64,000 nucleotides of DNA from the NCBI RefSeq assembly GCF_000258175.1, contig NZ_JH636049.1, positions 2,705,482-2,769,481 of the forward strand. Reading direction: 5' to 3'. Source of the stretch: Saccharomonospora xinjiangensis XJ-54. Lineage in GTDB: Bacteria; Actinomycetota; Actinomycetes; Mycobacteriales; Pseudonocardiaceae. Shown piece by piece: positions 61,231 to 64,000 of this stretch (the first letter of the stretch is position 1; each line of letters opens with the position of its first letter). Under the pieces are notes generated by a model. It worked only from the letters and a program-made list of their open reading frames with translations. It made no database searches and had not been told where the DNA came from. Made by a program: the position numbers and the translations under genes.

Positions 61231-62022
61231 GTGCGCGAGAGGCTCACCGAGGTCGAACTCGACTTCCTCTGGGAGGCGAGCGGCCTCGGTGAACCGCCGT
61301 ATCCGATCACGCTGCGTTCCCACGGCGACACGGTGGAGGAGCGGGCCGCTCTCCGCGCCGAGGTCCTCGCCGCTCTCGCACGCCGAGGTCTGATCGACGA
61401 CAACGGCAGGCTCGGGCCGTGGATCGAGGACGCCCTCGGTGTGCTGGCCACGGCCGACCTCAGCCTCGATTCCGTGTTGATCTCAGCTCCGGGAGCGCAA
61501 CCCCGGATGGCCGTGGCAGGGGCGTCGGGCCGGCACGCCGTGCTCCTCGTGCAGGAGGCGGGAGTGGTGTGGCTGGAGACCATCCCGCCCGACGGGCTCG
61601 CCAGCGCCATCGTGGGGCAGTTGCCCGGCGCGCCGAGGGGCAAGGAGAAGTCGATCAACGTGCCCCTTGAGCAGTTGCTTGTGGGGCCAGGGGCCGACTT
61701 CATGCAGCGCAGGCCGGCAACGACCGACGGCAGCACGGCCCGCGCCGACGAGGACCGCAAGGCACTGGCGCGACTGCACGCTCAGACCCGCGAGCGTGGT
61801 GGCCAGATCGGCGCGAACTCACGGGGACGTTCGGGCGGCAGGAGCCGTTCGCCGGTGTTGAGCTGGTTCGACACCGAGACTGGCCGCTACCTCACACAGG
61901 CGAGCCGGGGTCCCGACGGGCGAGACTGGATCGTCATCGCGCCCGCGGACGCGCCAACCCTGCGGCACAGGATGTCGGAGATGCTGTCTTCCGTGGCGCA
62001 GGCCACTGCCGCGCCTCTCTGA
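61231..62022 (+). CDS. EspG-like type VII secretion chaperone (copy 1)
   Basis: A 263-residue soluble protein of the EspG family, which binds the tip of PPE proteins and keeps them unfolded or dimeric before export. Typical elements are LDFLWEASGLGEPPYPI at the start, a central sheet (RHAVLLVQEAGVVWLETI), and a C-terminal SPVLSWFDTETGRYL followed by GRDWIVIAPAD. The GTG start is 2 bp after the PPE-like stop. It is paralogous to the next gene with matching blocks along the whole length. Confidence 0.85.
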   Translation: MRERLTEVELDFLWEASGLGEPPYPITLRSHGDTVEERAALRAEVLAALARRGLIDDNGRLGPWIEDALGVLATADLSLDSVLISAPGAQPRMAVAGASGRHAVLLVQEAGVVWLETIPPDGLASAIVGQLPGAPRGKEKSINVPLEQLLVGPGADFMQRRPATTDGSTARADEDRKALARLHAQTRERGGQIGANSRGRSGGRSRSPVLSWFDTETGRYLTQASRGPDGRDWIVIAPADAPTLRHRMSEMLSSVAQATAAPL

Positions 62023-62078
62023 TCGCTATTCTCTCGATCGAAGTCAGGTCCGTCACGTCGTTGGAGTTCGGGGGCACC

Positions 62079-62846
62079 GTGTCCGCGCAGGAGTTCTTCA
62101 CACCGGTCACCTTCGACGTGCTGTGGGAGGAGGTCGGGGCAGGGGAACTGCCGTACCCGCTGACCGTGCCGTCGCACGGTGAGGACGAGGCCGAACGCGC
62201 TGCGCTGCGCAGGAGGGTCGAGGCGGAGCTCTCGGCCAGGAACATCCCCGGCTCGCCGGTCGAGGAGTGGCTTCGCATGCTGGCGCTGCCCTCACTCAGT
62301 ATCGACGCGCTGCACATCCCGGAGTTCCGGAAGCGGCCGGTGGCCGCGCTGGCCGCCTCGGACGGAACGAAGGCCGTTCTCGCCGTCCAGGACGCCGACG
62401 GCGTGTGGCTTCGCCCTCTCTATCTCGACGGGCTCGTCTCCGCGATCATCGGGTTGCTCCCGCCTGGGGCGCGCGGCACGGAGGCTTCCATCACCCTGCC
62501 GCTCGACGAGGCGATGCGGGTCCGGCCTTCGCAGACCGCGGCGGCGAGTGGCGCGCCAGGAAGGCGGGGTGGTCTCGCCGACCGGTCGCACGACCCCGTC
62601 GAGACGTACGCGACGTTGATCGGGCAGCCACGTCTGCGAGGGGGACAGCTCGCCGCCAACAGCAGGGATGAACTGGGCACCAAGCGGCGTTCGTCCGTGC
62701 TGGCCTGGTTCGACACCGCGTCCGGTCGCTACCTGAGCGTGTCGCGCACCGGACCCGACGGCAGGGAATGGGTAGCGGTCGCACCGGCCGACGCGAAGAC
62801 CCTGCGCAGCCGCCTCGGCGAGCTGGTCGCCGAGGTCACCCGCTGA
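62079..62846 (+). CDS. EspG-like type VII secretion chaperone (copy 2)
   Basis: A 255-residue EspG-family paralogue of the preceding gene. It shares TFDVLWEEVGAGELPYPLTV, KAVLAVQDADGVWLRPL and SSVLAWFDTASGRYL with GREWVAVAPADAKTLRSRL. I chose the GTG at 62079; a TTG at 62061 is an alternative. A TATTCT box near 62028 suggests that it may also be transcribed separately. Two chaperones beside one PPE-like gene suggest either a heteromer or separate substrates. Confidence 0.83.
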   Translation: MSAQEFFTPVTFDVLWEEVGAGELPYPLTVPSHGEDEAERAALRRRVEAELSARNIPGSPVEEWLRMLALPSLSIDALHIPEFRKRPVAALAASDGTKAVLAVQDADGVWLRPLYLDGLVSAIIGLLPPGARGTEASITLPLDEAMRVRPSQTAAASGAPGRRGGLADRSHDPVETYATLIGQPRLRGGQLAANSRDELGTKRRSSVLAWFDTASGRYLSVSRTGPDGREWVAVAPADAKTLRSRLGELVAEVTR

Positions 62847-63055
62847 GCCGGTGACGGATTTCGGGGAACACGGCGGCCGTCGCAGTCGTTGTCCCTGACA
62901 GCATCAAGGAGCGCCCGGCATCCGAAGTGAAGCCGGACGGTACGCTGGTGAGACGGTGAACTCCGTAGCGCCCGCGCATGTGTCAGTACCGCGACGGCGG
63001 ATGTCACAACCTACCGCCTAGCCAGGGAGGGTCGAGGCCACCACGGCCGGATCGA

Positions 63056-64000
63056 ATGGACCGCAAGCGCCTGCTCAGGAACCCACTGCTGTGGATACTT
63101 CTGGTTCCGCTGCTGCTGTACTTGGTTTTCACCGCAGTCAACGACACCGACGGCGATTTCGCCGAAGTGCCGACGTCGCAGGCCATTGAGCAGATCCGCT
63201 CTGGCAATGTTGACGAAGCCACGCTGGAGGACCGCGAACAGCAGCTGAAGCTCAAGCTGGCCGACCCGATCGAGGTCGATGGCCAGCAGGTCGAGCAGGT
63301 GCGCACGCAGTTCCCCGCCGGTGCCTCCGACCAGCTGTACAACACGCTGGTGAACGCGGGAAATGGCGAGCGTGACGTCAAGTTCAACACCACCGTCACC
63401 CAGGACAGCATCTTCGCGCAGCTGCTCATCTACTTGATCCCGCTCGGCATCCTCGTGCTGCTGCTCATGTGGATGATGAACAGCGCTCAGGGTGGCGGCA
63501 ACCGCGTTCTCAACTTCGGCAAGTCCAAGGCGAAGCAACTCAACAAGGACATGCCGACCACGACGTTCAACGACGTCGCCGGCGCCGACGAGGCGGTCGA
63601 GGAACTGCACGAGATCAAGGACTTCCTGCAGAGCCCGGCCCGTTACCAGGCGCTCGGCGCCAAGATCCCGAAGGGCGTCCTGCTGTACGGCCCGCCCGGC
63701 ACGGGTAAGACGCTGCTGGCGCGCGCGGTGGCAGGCGAGGCCGGGGTGCCGTTCTACACGATCTCCGGTTCCGACTTCGTCGAGATGTTCGTCGGTGTCG
63801 GTGCCTCCCGGGTTCGGGACCTGTTCGAACAGGCGAAGCAGAACGCGCCGTGCATCATCTTCGTCGATGAGATCGACGCCGTGGGCCGCCAGCGTGGCGC
63901 CGGTCTCGGCGGTGGGCACGACGAGCGCGAGCAGACGCTGAATCAGTTGCTCGTCGAGATGGACGGGTTCGACTCGCGTGGCGGCATCATCCTCATCGCG
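63056..64000 (+). CDS. ftsH: ATP-dependent zinc metalloprotease FtsH (3' end outside the window)
   Basis: The first 315 codons of FtsH, a hexameric membrane-bound AAA+ protease degrading damaged membrane and regulatory proteins. An N-terminal helix (residues 8-26) is followed by an exterior loop domain (27-120) and a second helix (about 122-142). The AAA+ module has Walker A GPPGTGKT at 212-219, Walker [12 protein letters not shown] and the pore motif [15 protein letters not shown]. The protease half with HExxH lies beyond the window end, so the gene is truncated only by the window. No close Shine-Dalgarno is visible at the ATG. It corresponds to Rv3610c. Confidence 0.97.
   Translation, partial: MDRKRLLRNPLLWILLVPLLLYLVFTAVNDTDGDFAEVPTSQAIEQIRSGNVDEATLEDREQQLKLKLADPIEVDGQQVEQVRTQFPAGASDQLYNTLVNAGNGERDVKFNTTVTQDSIFAQLLIYLIPLGILVLLLMWMMNSAQGGGNRVLNFGKSKAKQLNKDMPTTTFNDVAGADEAVEELHEIKDFLQSPARYQALGAKIPKGVLLYGPPGTGKTLLARAVAGEAGVPFYTISGSDFVEMFVGVGASRVRDLFEQAKQNAPCIIFVDEIDAVGRQRGAGLGGGHDEREQTLNQLLVEMDGFDSRGGIILIA

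Overview
The window is high-GC (about 70 percent) actinobacterial DNA. Codon use strongly favours G/C third positions, GTG and TTG starts are common, several genes look leaderless, and both type VII secretion and tad pilus genes are present. Gene order matches the Mycobacterium tuberculosis chromosome from about Rv3680 down to Rv3610c (ArsA pair, RidA, MBL, crp, nth, thioredoxin, Nudix, marP, ephE, acs, HAD, ssd, tad, helicase, topA, holB, ppa, dacB, tilS, hpt, ftsH). The large deviations suggest a Pseudonocardiaceae member such as Saccharomonospora or a relative. This comparison is from memory of those genomes; no search was run. There is no prophage, integrase, insertion sequence or CRISPR array, so this is conserved chromosome backbone with small lineage-specific insertions.

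Layout. 1-9.9 kb: two ArsA-type ATPases, small membrane and DUF4177-like proteins, RidA, a tandem pair of unrecognised paralogues, a Nudix hydrolase, an MBL-fold hydrolase, an MFS exporter, an orphan 42-residue ORF followed by a hairpin-rich stretch, and the Crp regulator. 10-20.4 kb: a DNA-repair/redox operon (nth, thioredoxin-like, CoA-type Nudix, MarP protease), EphE-like protein, holin-family protein, VIT transporter, an L,D-transpeptidase lipoprotein, a secreted protein and acetyl-CoA synthetase. 20.8-28.9 kb: a degenerate Fic protein, then a muropeptide/MurNAc recycling cluster (nagZ, namZ, amiE-like, murR-like, murQ). 29-36.2 kb: two small RNAs (a candidate Ms1/MTS2823 and a 6C RNA) flank a HAD phosphatase; then ssd, an inserted SDR gene and the tadABC-pilin-tadEG cluster, with DnaA-box-like sequences upstream of ssd and of tadA. 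36.7-50.3 kb: a PrimPol-like protein, a DUF1998 helicase, H+-pyrophosphatase, topoisomerase I, an MFS-thymidylate-kinase fusion with a decayed P-loop, and DNA polymerase III delta prime. 50.4-64 kb: 21-bp tandem repeats, a secreted unknown protein, tRNA-Thr(CGT), a gamma carbonic anhydrase, a divergent L11 paralogue, inorganic pyrophosphatase, a PBP4-type carboxypeptidase, a zinc protease, TilS and Hpt, a four-gene type VII secretion block and the start of ftsH.

How genes work together. NagZ, NamZ and the AmiE-like enzyme carry export signals and would dismantle muropeptides outside the membrane; MurQ then converts MurNAc-6-phosphate to GlcNAc-6-phosphate under the RpiR-type regulator. No importer or kinase for MurNAc is in the window. 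The tad genes encode a compact pilus machine without its prepilin peptidase. Between hpt and ftsH, the position where M. tuberculosis carries espACD, sit a PE/EspC-like protein, a PPE-like protein and two EspG-like chaperones, suggesting an exported pair with dedicated chaperones. Soluble and membrane pyrophosphatases are both present.

Most worth a second look: the candidate Ms1 RNA with a near-consensus promoter and terminator, the MurNAc cluster with its palindromic operator candidates, the L11 paralogue with a 19-bp palindrome at its promoter, the pseudo-kinase fusion, the orphan small ORF with its hairpin-rich downstream RNA, and a 21-bp repeat family found at two loci in opposite orientation.
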